A stretch of 64,000 nucleotides of DNA from Parafannyhessea umbonata (GTDB taxonomy: Bacteria > Actinomycetota > Coriobacteriia > Coriobacteriales > Atopobiaceae): assembly GCF_012844235.1 (NCBI RefSeq), contig NZ_JABAGR010000009.1:1-64000 (forward strand). The letters run 5' to 3'. Under the pieces are notes generated by a model. That model worked only from the letters and a program-made list of their open reading frames with translations. It was not told where the DNA came from and made no database searches. Position 1 is the stretch's first letter. Every line of letters starts with the position of its first letter. The position numbers were made by a program, and so were the translations under genes. Positions 56,235 through 64,000 of this stretch are shown in pieces.

Positions 56235-58502
56235 CTAGCGCAGGTGCCAGATGTCCTTCTCGTACTGCGCGATGGTGCGGTCGGACGAGAAGTACCCGGC
56301 CTTCGAGATGTTCACCAGGGCCTTACGCTGCCAGGCCTCGCGGTCCTCGTAGTCCTTCAGGACCTGGGCCTTCGTGGCGCAGTAGTCGGCGAAGTCCGGG
56401 AACGTCATGAACCAGTCCTTGTTCAGGAGCTCGTCGTGCAGGCGGTTCAGGTTGGTGGCGTCGCCCTGGGCGAGCATGGCGTCGGACGTGAGGAAGTCCA
56501 CGGCGGCCGCGAGCTCCTTGTCCTTCTCGTAGTAGCTCCTGGGGTTGTAGTCGCCGCGCTTGTAGCGGGCGATCACCTCGTCGGAGGACTCGCCAAAGGT
56601 GTAGATGTTGTCTGCGCCCACGAGCTCCGCGATCTCGACGTTCGCGCCGTCCATGGTGCCAAGCGTGACGGCGCCGTTGAGCATGAACTTCATGTTGCTG
56701 GTGCCGGAGGCCTCCTTGGAGGCAAGGCTGATCTGCTCGGAGATGTCGGCCGCCGGGATCAGGTGCTGCGCCGCGGTGACGTTGTAGTTCTCGATCATGA
56801 CAACCTGCAGGTACTTGCTGGCCACCGGGTCCGCCTCGATGACCCTGCCCAGGCAGATGATTGCATGAATGATGTCCTTGGCGATGGTGTACGCCGGGGC
56901 GGCCTTTGCGCCAAAGATGACCGTGACCTTGTGCTTGGGCAGCTCGTCGGCCTCGAGCATCTGCAGGCGCTGGTACTTGCGGATGGCCCACAGCAGGTTG
57001 AGCTGCTGGCGCTTGTACTCGTGCAGGCGCTTGGATTGCACGTCGAACACGGAGTCGGGGTCGACCACGGTGCCCTGGTGCGCGGCGAGCCACGTGGCGA
57101 ACGTCTGCTTGTTGGCGCGCTTCACCTGGTCGAGCTGCGCCAGGAACGCGGGGTCGTCCACCAGCGGCTGCAGCTGCTCAAGCTGCTCCGCGTCGGTCTT
57201 CCAGCCCTCGCCGATCTTGCCAGAGACCAGCTTGTTCAGGCCGGGGTTGCACTCCACCATCCAGCGGCGGAACGTGATGCCGTTGGTCTTGTTGTTGAAC
57301 TTCTCGGGGTAGATCTTGTAGAACGGCGCGAGCTCGGAGTCCTCCAGGATCTTGGTGTGCAGCGCGGCGACGCCGTTGACGGAGTGGCTGAAGTGGATGT
57401 CGATGTTCGCCATGTGCACGTTCTGCCACTTGTCGATCACCTGGACAAAGTCGTCCTCGTACTGGCCGCGCACAAACGCGTCCAGCTGCTGGATGATGGG
57501 CACCAGCTGCGGCGCCACGCGCTCGATGAAGCCAAGCGGCCAGCACTCCAGCGCCTCCGCCAGGATGGTGTGGTTGGTGTAGGCGCAGGTGTCGCGCACA
57601 ATCCGGACGGCCTCGTCAAAGCCGATGCCGCGCTCGCCCAGAAGGCGGATCAGCTCCGGGATCACCATGGTGGGGTGCGTGTCGTTGATCTGCACGGCGG
57701 CGTACTGCGCAAGGTCGTGCAGGTTGCTGCCGCGCTCGACGCACTCGTCCAGCATGAGCTGCGCCGCGTTGCTCACCATGAAGTACTCCTGGTACACGCG
57801 CAGGATGCGGCCGGCCTCGTCGGAGTCGTCCGGGTACAGGAAGAGCGTGAGGTTCTTCGCGACCTGCGACTTGTCGAAGTTGATGCGGTTACGGATGATG
57901 CGCTCGTCCACGGTGTCCACGTCAAACAGGTTCAGCGTGTCGCACTGGCTGTGGTAGCCCGTCACGTCGATCTGGTACATGGTGGAGGTGACGGAAAGGT
58001 CGCCAAAGTTCACGGTGTAGTGCTTGGGCGTGCGGCGCATCCAGCTCTCCTGGCCCCACCTGAGCCAGTAGTCCGGCGACTCGTACTGCTTGTTGTTGTC
58101 GAAGCTCTGCCTGAAGAGGCCGCAGTGGTACGCAAGGCCCACGCCGGACGCGGGCAGCCCCAGCGTCGCGCACGAGTCCAAAAAGCACGCGGCCAGACGG
58201 CCCAGGCCGCCGTTGCCCAGCGACGGCTCGTTCTCGAACTCCTCGAGCTCGGCCAGGTCGCGGCCGGCCTCGGCGAGCTCCGCGCGCACCTGGTCGTACA
58301 GGCCCAGGTTGATGAGGTTGTTGCTCAGGAGCTTGCCGATCAGGAACTCCGCGGAGATGTAGTACAGGCGCTTCTTGCCCTGGTTGTAGCCCTTCTCGGC
58401 CGCCGCGTCCTTCGTGAGGCTCAGCAGCGCGTTGAAAAGCTCGAGCTCGGTGCACTCCGCGAGCGGCTTCTTTGCGTAGGAGGCGAGGCTATACTCGGTC
58501 AT
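56235..58502 (-). CDS. glgP: Glycogen/alpha-glucan phosphorylase
   Basis: Releases glucose 1-phosphate from alpha-1,4-glucans. The 755-residue protein has LGNGGLGRLAACFLDS, VQINDTHPT, the SKRLHEYKRQQLN segment and the PLP lysine in EASGTSNMKFMLNGA. It is shorter at the N-terminus than animal enzymes, so control by phosphorylation is not expected. AAAGGACC precedes the ATG. The divergent AraC regulator may control it. Confidence 0.97.
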   Translation of the reverse strand: MTEYSLASYAKKPLAECTELELFNALLSLTKDAAAEKGYNQGKKRLYYISAEFLIGKLLSNNLINLGLYDQVRAELAEAGRDLAELEEFENEPSLGNGGLGRLAACFLDSCATLGLPASGVGLAYHCGLFRQSFDNNKQYESPDYWLRWGQESWMRRTPKHYTVNFGDLSVTSTMYQIDVTGYHSQCDTLNLFDVDTVDERIIRNRINFDKSQVAKNLTLFLYPDDSDEAGRILRVYQEYFMVSNAAQLMLDECVERGSNLHDLAQYAAVQINDTHPTMVIPELIRLLGERGIGFDEAVRIVRDTCAYTNHTILAEALECWPLGFIERVAPQLVPIIQQLDAFVRGQYEDDFVQVIDKWQNVHMANIDIHFSHSVNGVAALHTKILEDSELAPFYKIYPEKFNNKTNGITFRRWMVECNPGLNKLVSGKIGEGWKTDAEQLEQLQPLVDDPAFLAQLDQVKRANKQTFATWLAAHQGTVVDPDSVFDVQSKRLHEYKRQQLNLLWAIRKYQRLQMLEADELPKHKVTVIFGAKAAPAYTIAKDIIHAIICLGRVIEADPVASKYLQVVMIENYNVTAAQHLIPAADISEQISLASKEASGTSNMKFMLNGAVTLGTMDGANVEIAELVGADNIYTFGESSDEVIARYKRGDYNPRSYYEKDKELAAAVDFLTSDAMLAQGDATNLNRLHDELLNKDWFMTFPDFADYCATKAQVLKDYEDREAWQRKALVNISKAGYFSSDRTIAQYEKDIWHLR

Positions 58503-58727
58503 GATGGGGTCCTTTCAGGCCATTGATGACGTTAACAAGCACTATAGTTGCAGCGGATGGGCCATTTCTTGCATCATGGTGCCTTCTATTAGTACTAAAC
58601 TAGCATCGTGGTAAGCAACGATTGACATGTTTCCAGCACACAACCGTTTCCGGCAGGCGGCGGCAGCGGCAGGCGGCGGCCGCGGCAGGCGGCGGCGCGG
58701 CGCGAGAAGGACGGGGGCATCCGGCAG
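58503..58727. promoter_or_regulatory. Divergent glgP/araC control region
   Basis: On the minus strand TATAGT (58545-58550) is a possible glgP -10 box. TTAGTACTAA (58589-58598) is a perfect palindrome in the middle of the gap. On the plus strand TTGACA (58622-58627) is a perfect -35 box, though no AT-rich -10 follows. Three copies of a CGGCAGGCGGCGGC block (58652-58700) fill the space before araC. Confidence 0.4.
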
Positions 58728-59603
58728 ATGGACTTTGCCAGATACGAGCAATACCGCGAGACCGGCGTGCACGAGGTGCCGGGCTTTGCGTACAACACGT
58801 ACCTCTGCACCATCCCGCAGGACTTCGCGCGCGTGAGGCCGCACTGGCACGACCAGATGGAAATCGTGTACGTGAAGCGCGGCAGCGGCACCATCAGCAC
58901 CAACTTCGTGCGGCACCCGGTGCACGCCGGCTCGATCGTGCCCATACTGCCGGGAGAGATCCACGCCATCGACGGGGACGACGGCACGCGCATGGAGTAC
59001 GAGAACATCATCTTCTCGCTGGACATCCTGGACAGCCACGAGCCGGACGACTGGTGCCGCGCCAACGTGCTGCAGCCGCTGCGCGAGGGCACGCTGCGCT
59101 TTACGCGCCCCGTGCCGGAGGGGACGGAGTTCTACGAGCGCGTGCGCTGGGCGCTGGACGGGGCGGACGCCGCGTGCGCCGTGAGGCAGCCCGGCTACTC
59201 CCTGATGGTGAAGAGCAGGCTGTTTATGCTGATGGACGCGCTGTATGCCTTTCGCAGCGCGGACGCGCCGGAGCGCGCGGAGCCCGCGGCGGAGCGCCTG
59301 CGCACGGTGCTGCGCGAGGTAAACGCAAACTACGCCGCGCCGCCGAGCGTGGAGGGCGCCGCGCGGCTGGCCGGCTACAGCAAGGCGCACTTCATGCGGG
59401 TGTTCAAGAAGGACATGGGGATGACGTACAGCCAGTACGTGACGGAGTGCCGCCTGACGGCCGCGTCGTACTACCTCGAGAAGACGGACGACCCGGTGGG
59501 CGCCATCGCGCAGTCGTGCGGGTTCGACAACTTCTCGTACTTCAACCGCAGGTTCCGGCGGCGCTACGGCATGACGCCCACGGAGTTCCGCGCGAGGGCA
59601 TAG
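58728..59603 (+). CDS. AraC-family transcriptional regulator with cupin domain
   Basis: The 291-residue protein has an N-terminal cupin-like sensor (RPHWHDQMEIVYVKRGSG, then GSIVPILPGEIHAI) and a C-terminal pair of helix-turn-helices (EGAARLAGYSKAHFMRVFKK; AIAQSCGFDNFSYFNRRFRR). Such proteins usually sense a sugar. Its place divergent to glgP suggests control of glucan use. No clear ribosome site precedes the ATG. Confidence 0.9.
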   Translation: MDFARYEQYRETGVHEVPGFAYNTYLCTIPQDFARVRPHWHDQMEIVYVKRGSGTISTNFVRHPVHAGSIVPILPGEIHAIDGDDGTRMEYENIIFSLDILDSHEPDDWCRANVLQPLREGTLRFTRPVPEGTEFYERVRWALDGADAACAVRQPGYSLMVKSRLFMLMDALYAFRSADAPERAEPAAERLRTVLREVNANYAAPPSVEGAARLAGYSKAHFMRVFKKDMGMTYSQYVTECRLTAASYYLEKTDDPVGAIAQSCGFDNFSYFNRRFRRRYGMTPTEFRARA

Positions 59604-59629
59604 CACCCGCGGCGGGCCGGGCGCGCCGT

Positions 59630-59674
59630 CGCTTCTGGTGAGCACGCGCGGCAAAACTTCGCTAGGATTGACTA
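59630..59674 (+). promoter_or_regulatory. Conserved upstream element, copy B (helical-repeat gene)
   Basis: CGCTTCTGGTG, GCACGCGCGGCAAA and TAGGATTGACT match copy A at 27257-27311 block by block. TAGGAT fits a TAnnnT -10 box. The element lies 90 nt before the next gene. Confidence 0.45.
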
Positions 59675-59760
59675 ACGCAACCACAGGTGGGGGCCCGCAC
59701 AGGGCCCACGGCAACGGCGGCCGCGACCATGGCCGGCCGCGCGCAGGAGGGAGGCGCACC

Positions 59761-60909
59761 GTGTCGTTTGATCCAAACCGCGAGGACTACCAGCGCCTGG
59801 GCCTGCGCTTCGCGCGCTCGCTCGACGGCGGCGGTGCCGCGGGCGCCGCACGGGCGTTCGCGTCGTTCGGGCGGCGCTTCTCGCAGGACCGCGACTCGCT
59901 GCCCCAGACGGACGCGGACCGCGCGTTTCACCTGGTGGCCCGCGCCACCACGGTGATCGACTACCAGCTGCCGTTCGCGGAGTCCGACGCCCGCGCGGCC
60001 GAGCTCATCCGGCGCGGCCACGCGCTGCTGGAAGAGGCCCTGGCGCTCGACCCCAACTGCCACGACGCCGCGCGCATGCAGCACGCGGCCACGATCGCCG
60101 GCTTTGACGCGTTCTTCCACTACCTCGAGCAGGGCGAGAAGGACGTGCGCCGCTCCTGCACCGCCGCGCGCGACGCGGCGCTTGCCAAGGACGACGGCGA
60201 CCGCTCGCTCTTGGAGGCGGACCTCGCGATGCGCCCGTACCTGCGCTGGCTCGCGACCATGGCAGACAAGGCCCTCATCTGCGGCCGCAACCGACAGTGC
60301 CTGGACATCTGCCGCCGCGCGCTGGAGGCAGACCCCAACGATGCCGCGGACGTGCGCTTCTCGGCCGCGCTGGCCTACGCCAAGCTCGAGGACGCGGCCG
60401 GGCTGGACGCCCTTGCGCAGCGCTCCGCCACCCTGGGCGTGCCGCGCCGGCACGAGGGCGCGGACGCGTGGCAGCTCATCGCGCGCGTGTCGCTGGCGCA
60501 CAGCCGCCACGACGAGGACGACGCCCTGCGCCAGTTGCGCGCGCTCCTGGCCACGTACCCGCACGCAGCCGCGACGCTGGCCAGCCAGCGCGAGCTGCCG
60601 GACGGCGTGTTCTGCCGCCTGGCCGTGCCGCCGTACAGCGAGGACGAGCTCATCGTCGCGACGTCCGAGGCCACGGTCCTGCTGCAGGAGGGGCGCGACA
60701 GCCACGGGCGCGGCGCGCTGGGCTCGTGGGTCGCGGCGCAGGCGCAGCGGCTTGACCCCCGCGACGTGGCCGAGCTTCGCGCATACGAGAAGAGCATGGA
60801 CGCGGCCGCGGGCGGCACGGGCGGCGCGGGCGCGGGCGGACAGCGGCCCGGCGGGCCCACGGCCGGCGGACGGCCGGACGGGCCACGCGCGGACGGGGGC
60901 GACAGGTGA
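59761..60909 (+). CDS. Helical-repeat (TPR-like) protein, first of a tandem pair
   Basis: The 382-residue protein is nearly all helical and Ala-rich, with TPR-like pairs (for example LLEEALALDPNCHDAAR and CRRALEADPNDAADVRFSAALAYAKL), and ends in a Gly-rich disordered tail. No enzyme motif is visible; it is probably a scaffold or protein-binding protein. GTG start after GGAGGGAGG. It overlaps the next gene (TGATG). Confidence 0.7.
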   Translation: MSFDPNREDYQRLGLRFARSLDGGGAAGAARAFASFGRRFSQDRDSLPQTDADRAFHLVARATTVIDYQLPFAESDARAAELIRRGHALLEEALALDPNCHDAARMQHAATIAGFDAFFHYLEQGEKDVRRSCTAARDAALAKDDGDRSLLEADLAMRPYLRWLATMADKALICGRNRQCLDICRRALEADPNDAADVRFSAALAYAKLEDAAGLDALAQRSATLGVPRRHEGADAWQLIARVSLAHSRHDEDDALRQLRALLATYPHAAATLASQRELPDGVFCRLAVPPYSEDELIVATSEATVLLQEGRDSHGRGALGSWVAAQAQRLDPRDVAELRAYEKSMDAAAGGTGGAGAGGQRPGGPTAGGRPDGPRADGGDR

Positions 60910-61880
60910 TGGACGGACGCGAGGAGCTGGTGCTGAGGCTCGCGGCAAAGCGCCGCGCCAAGCTGGGGCTTTCTGACAGCGGCTACGCCGAGCTGCTGCT
61001 TGCCGTGCGCGAGGACCCGGAGCGCTTCGTGGAGGACCGCTCGGACGAGGCGTTCGCCGTGGTGGCGCGCGCCGTCGCGGCGCTGGACGAGGCGCGCGAG
61101 GGTGACGACCTCCTGGACGACGGCGAGTTCTTCTCGCAGCGCGCGAAGCGGATGGAGCGGCTGCGCACGCAGTGCCGCCGCGCGTTGGCGCTCGACGCGG
61201 GCTGCACGGAGGCGCAGCTGCTGCTGGCGCTGGCGCAGGACCTCGATCCGGACCCGCTGCTGGACGAGCTGCTGCAGATCGACCGCGACGCCACCGGGCG
61301 GCTGGGCCCCGTGTCGCAGGCGGCCGGGGCGGACGCGTGGTCAGACGTGTTCGCGCGCGGGCGGCTGCGCGTGAAGGCGGCCATCGCGCGCACGTGCCTG
61401 GACTCCGCGCGCTACCGCATGGCGGATTCCGTGGCGCGCCAGGTGACGGGCGCCACGCACGCGGACCCGCTTGGCGCGCGCCACACCAGCGCGCTCGCGC
61501 TCGCGCGGCTGGAGGACGAGTCGGCGCTCGATGCGCTCGAGGCGTCGTTCGGGCGGCGCGGCGACAGCTGGACGCAGCTCGCGCGGCTGATCCTGTTCTA
61601 CAAGCTCGGCCGCATGGGCGCCGCGCGGCGCGCGCTCAAGGGGCTGGACACCCTGTGCGAGGGCGGCGTGTACGCACTGCTGCGCCCCGTGATGGTGGAC
61701 ACGTACCTGCCAGACCGCCCCGCCGCCACGCCATACAGCTTCGAGGAGGTCACGCTCGCCGTGCACGAGGCGGACCCGATCGTGGTGGACGTGCCGGACC
61801 TGGTGACGTGGGTGCAGGACCAGCCCGGCATGGTGCAGTCCGCGCGGACGTTCGCGGATAATTCTGGCCTGGGGTGGTAG
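60909..61880 (+). CDS. Helical-repeat (TPR-like) protein, second of a tandem pair
   Basis: The 323-residue protein resembles the upstream one in layout: an RALALDAGCTEAQLLLALA repeat near residue 95, the shared LEDESALDALEASFGRRGDSW versus LEDAAGLDALAQRSATLG segments, and a C-terminal part with PYSFEEV versus PYSEDEL. They are probably ancient duplicates that work together. Start at ATG 60909, coupled to the upstream stop. Confidence 0.7.
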   Translation: MDGREELVLRLAAKRRAKLGLSDSGYAELLLAVREDPERFVEDRSDEAFAVVARAVAALDEAREGDDLLDDGEFFSQRAKRMERLRTQCRRALALDAGCTEAQLLLALAQDLDPDPLLDELLQIDRDATGRLGPVSQAAGADAWSDVFARGRLRVKAAIARTCLDSARYRMADSVARQVTGATHADPLGARHTSALALARLEDESALDALEASFGRRGDSWTQLARLILFYKLGRMGAARRALKGLDTLCEGGVYALLRPVMVDTYLPDRPAATPYSFEEVTLAVHEADPIVVDVPDLVTWVQDQPGMVQSARTFADNSGLGW

Positions 61881-61906
61881 CCGCCCCGCACGCGACGCCA
61901 GTCTGG

Positions 61907-61912
61907 TATACT
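61907..61912 (+). promoter_or_regulatory. Extended -10 promoter of tRNA-Glu
   Basis: TGGTATACT (TGnTATACT form) ends 10 nt before the tRNA gene. No -35 box is needed with this type, and none is clear. Confidence 0.6.
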
Positions 61913-61922
61913 GCTTGCTTGC

Positions 61923-61998
61923 GTCCCCATCGTCTAGTGGCCTAGGACACCGCCCTTTCAAGGCGGTAACACGAGTTCGAGTCTCGTTGGGGGCACCA
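61923..61998 (+). tRNA. tRNA-Glu (anticodon TTC)
   Basis: The 76-nt gene has acceptor GTCCCCA/TGGGGGC, anticodon loop CTTTCAA in the stem CCGCC/GGCGG, T loop TTCGAGT and an encoded CCA. Confidence 0.96.
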
Positions 61999-62009
61999 TC
62001 GCACGCATC

Positions 62010-62041
62010 GGGCCCGTCGGCACACGCCGGCGGGCCCTTTT
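62010..62041 (+). terminator. Terminator of tRNA-Glu
   Basis: An 11-bp stem (GGGCCCGTCGG with CCGGCGGGCCC, 6-nt loop) is followed by TTTT, 11 nt past the tRNA. Confidence 0.88.
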
Positions 62042-62130
62042 GCGTCGCGGCCATCTGCGCGCGCCACGTGCTGCGCGCACCGTGCCGCGCGGCCTTCACC
62101 ACGCGGACGCCCGCCGGCACCGCCACCGCC

Positions 62131-63186
62131 CTACCCGCGAGCCAGCCGCTCCCGCACGCGCGCCGCGATTCCCTCGGACGTAAGCCCCGCGCGCTCCAGC
62201 AGGGCCGCCTGGGAGTCCGCGTTCTGGTACGCGTCCGGCATGCCCAGCCTCAGCAGCGCCGGCGCGCCGCCTCGGGCGGACATGCGCTCCGCCACGGCCG
62301 CGCCCAGGCCGCCCACCACGCTGTGCTCCTCCACCGTCACCACCAGCTTGCGGCCGCCGGCGGCCAGCGCGTCCACGGCCGCCACGTCCAGCGGCTTCAC
62401 GGTCAGCATCTCCAGCACCTCCGCGGACACGCCGTCCGCGGCAAGCAGCCGGGCCGCCTCCACGGCGCGGCTGCAGATGGTGCCCGTGGCCACCAGGCTC
62501 ACCTCCGGCGCCCCCTCGGACAAGAAGAGCCGCTGCGCCCGCCCGGCCACAGCCGTGGTCCCGTCCGGGTGCAGGCTGACGCCATCCAGCGTGTTCGTGC
62601 GCACGTACGCCGGGCGCGGCGCGGCGGCAAGCAGCCGCAGCACGCTCGCGAGCTCTGCGTTGTCCGCCGGGCAGAACACCTCCACGTTAGGCACGCCGCG
62701 CATGAGCGACACATCCTCCAGCGCCATGTGGCTCGCGCCCAGCATGCCGGACTCGCACCCGGCGGACACGCCCACCAGCGCCACCGGCGAGCGCATCATG
62801 CCCAGGTTCACGCGGATCTGGTCGTACACGCGCCCCGTGATGAACGTGGCGTAGCTCGGCGCAAACGTGGTCAGCCCCTCGTTCGCGAGCGCGGCCGCCA
62901 CCTCCACCTGGTTCTGCTCCGCGATGCCGCACTGCACAAAGCCCTCGGGCAGCACCTTGCGCATGTGGTCCAGGTTCAGGCGCCGCCCGTAGTCAGAGAC
63001 CACGACGGAAAGCCCGCCGTCGCGCTCGGCAAGCTCGCCCATGACCTCGCCAAACACCTGCTTCGGGTTCATGGCCGAGAAGTGCGCGGACTCCTCGGCG
63101 GAAACCCGCGCGGCAGCCGCGGCCACGCCCGTGCCCCCGGCCACGGCGGCCGCGTTCTTCTCGCCCCGTGCGTCCGTGCTACTCAC
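62131..63186 (-). CDS. Transketolase, C-terminal subunit
   Basis: The 351-residue protein is the pyrimidine-binding and C-terminal half of transketolase: VQCGIAEQNQVEVAAALANEG (the catalytic Glu), TFAPSYATFITGRVYDQIRVN, and a C-terminal domain with VTVEEHSVVGGLG. Its N-terminal 35 residues are Ala-rich. It overlaps the end of the N-terminal subunit gene by 8 nt, so the two form one enzyme. GTG start after GAGGAGG. Confidence 0.92.
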   Translation of the reverse strand: MSSTDARGEKNAAAVAGGTGVAAAAARVSAEESAHFSAMNPKQVFGEVMGELAERDGGLSVVVSDYGRRLNLDHMRKVLPEGFVQCGIAEQNQVEVAAALANEGLTTFAPSYATFITGRVYDQIRVNLGMMRSPVALVGVSAGCESGMLGASHMALEDVSLMRGVPNVEVFCPADNAELASVLRLLAAAPRPAYVRTNTLDGVSLHPDGTTAVAGRAQRLFLSEGAPEVSLVATGTICSRAVEAARLLAADGVSAEVLEMLTVKPLDVAAVDALAAGGRKLVVTVEEHSVVGGLGAAVAERMSARGGAPALLRLGMPDAYQNADSQAALLERAGLTSEGIAARVRERLARG

Positions 63187-64000
63187 CGCGTATCGCCTCC
63201 TCGCGCGCGTCCAGCTCGCGCATGGCCTGCTGGTACAGCTCCTCCGTCAGGGCCTTGTCATGCCACTCCGCGTGGCCCTCCGCGAACGAGAGCCCGTGGC
63301 CCTTGAGCGTGCGCGCCACCACGGCGCGCGGGCGGTCGCCGGGGTTGCGCAGGGCGTCCGCCAGCTGGATCACGTCGTGCCCGTCCACCTCTGCCACGTC
63401 AAAGCCAAACGCGGCGAACTTCCTGTTGATGGGCCCGTTGTCAAGTATCTGCGCCGTGGGGCCGTCCAGCTGCATGCCGTTGGCGTCCACCACCACGGTC
63501 AGGTTGGCCAGGCGCTTGTAGCCAATGAGCGCGGCGGACTCCCACACGGACCCCTCGTCGCACTCGCCATCGCCCACCACGCAGAACACGCGCCCGGGCA
63601 GGCGCTTGCGGCGCAGCGACAGCGCGAGGCCCGCGGCGTAGCCCAGGCCCATGCCCAGGCTGCCGCCGGATATCTCGAACCCGCGCTGGGGGTCGCGCTC
63701 CGGGTGCTTGAACAGGCGCGCATCCGGCCCAAACAGCCCGCGGTCCACGTCGTCCTGGCTTATGAGGCCGCACTTCAGCATCATGGGGTACAGCGCGACG
63801 GACGCGTGCGCCTTGCTCACGATCAGGCGGTCGCGCTCGTCCCAAGGCGTGCCGTCCCGTCCGGTGTGCATGACCTCCCCCAGCAGCACGGCCACGATCT
63901 CTGCCATGGAGAGCGCGCCGCCAAAGTGCAGCGGGCTCCCCATGTAGCGGCGGCCCCACTCCACCACGCCGCGTCGCACCTCAAGAGCGTCCAGGTCTAG
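63179..64000 (-). CDS. Transketolase, N-terminal subunit (5' end outside the window)
   Basis: The ThDP-binding half of transketolase: LHFGGALSMAEIVAVLL, GGSLGMGLGYAAGLALS, VVGDGECDEGSVWE and VDANGMQLDG. The frame stays open to the right edge (LDLDALEVRRGVVEWGRR), so the true start lies beyond 64000, probably within a few codons. Together with the C-terminal subunit it moves two-carbon units in the non-oxidative pentose phosphate pathway. Confidence 0.92.
   Translation of the reverse strand, partial: LDLDALEVRRGVVEWGRRYMGSPLHFGGALSMAEIVAVLLGEVMHTGRDGTPWDERDRLIVSKAHASVALYPMMLKCGLISQDDVDRGLFGPDARLFKHPERDPQRGFEISGGSLGMGLGYAAGLALSLRRKRLPGRVFCVVGDGECDEGSVWESAALIGYKRLANLTVVVDANGMQLDGPTAQILDNGPINRKFAAFGFDVAEVDGHDVIQLADALRNPGDRPRAVVARTLKGHGLSFAEGHAEWHDKALTEELYQQAMRELDAREEAIRGE

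Noticed and set aside
56217-58526. 769-codon plus-strand open frame opposite glgP
   Set aside because: Antisense shadow of a certain gene; composition is Val/Leu/His/Arg-rich, typical of such shadows.

Overview
The window looks like chromosomal DNA of a high-GC anaerobic actinobacterium of the class Coriobacteriia, most like Olsenella and its Atopobiaceae relatives. This is an inference from base composition (roughly two thirds G+C or more by eye), from the protein sequences, from a bL31 gene with a two-hairpin leader, and from genes for D-lactate-type dehydrogenase and iron-type alcohol dehydrogenase. No database search was possible. Most of the sequence is dense core gene content with short operons. 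The accessory part lies at about 41.5-47.9 kb.

Layout. 0.15-5.6 kb (all minus): a phosphohexomutase-like protein with a destroyed active site, galU, a homocysteine-methyltransferase-like protein with a damaged zinc site, a DtxR/MntR-type regulator, and murA behind the ATP synthase operon. 5.6-12.6 kb (minus): a complete F1Fo ATP synthase operon, read as atpI-like, B, E, F, H, A, G, D, C, then murA. 13-18.6 kb (minus): upp, glyA, rpiB, a prmC-tsaC fusion, prfA. 18.9-31.7 kb: a membrane-anchored unknown, an FAD oxidoreductase, the first hairpin-repeat array, rpmE with its leader, coaX, a truncated BirA-like protein, a folP-folK fusion, a sirtuin, a patatin, exonuclease III, a PHP protein and an aminotransferase. 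31.7-38.4 kb: tilS-hpt-ftsH (minus), a WalJ-like hydrolase and a MATE exporter. 38.7-41.5 kb: a small unknown protein, an iron alcohol dehydrogenase and a radical SAM protein.

41.5-47.9 kb is the accessory stretch. It holds an AAA ATPase (DUF4143 type) behind a large palindrome, a decayed stretch, a D-2-hydroxyacid dehydrogenase, an arsC-arsR pair without a pump, and an AT-rich segment with a Schlafen/AlbA-type ATP-binding protein that abuts the 3' end of tRNA-Pro. 48-64 kb returns to core genes: ispE, veg, a peptidase, rdgB, rph, a second hairpin array, tRNA-Val, a MurE-type ligase, a HAD phosphatase, a third hairpin array, glycogen phosphorylase, an AraC regulator, two tandem helical-repeat paralogues, tRNA-Glu, and a two-subunit transketolase that runs off the right edge.

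The most unusual content is not in the enzymes. Three intergenic loci (21.9-22.7, 52.1-52.5 and 55.5-56.0 kb) carry arrays of hairpin units. Two of these arrays share the same family: about 57-nt units bounded by GGTACAC and GTGTACC with GCAAACT inside. The third is a different family built from CTGACAG...CTGTCAG stems in a 184-bp tandem duplication. Other points are three enzyme-fold proteins that have lost catalytic residues, a probably leaderless murE, a short motif (GGCGAGAAG) that recurs far above expectation including in non-coding DNA, and a composite palindrome that controls or structures the start of the DUF4143 ATPase gene.
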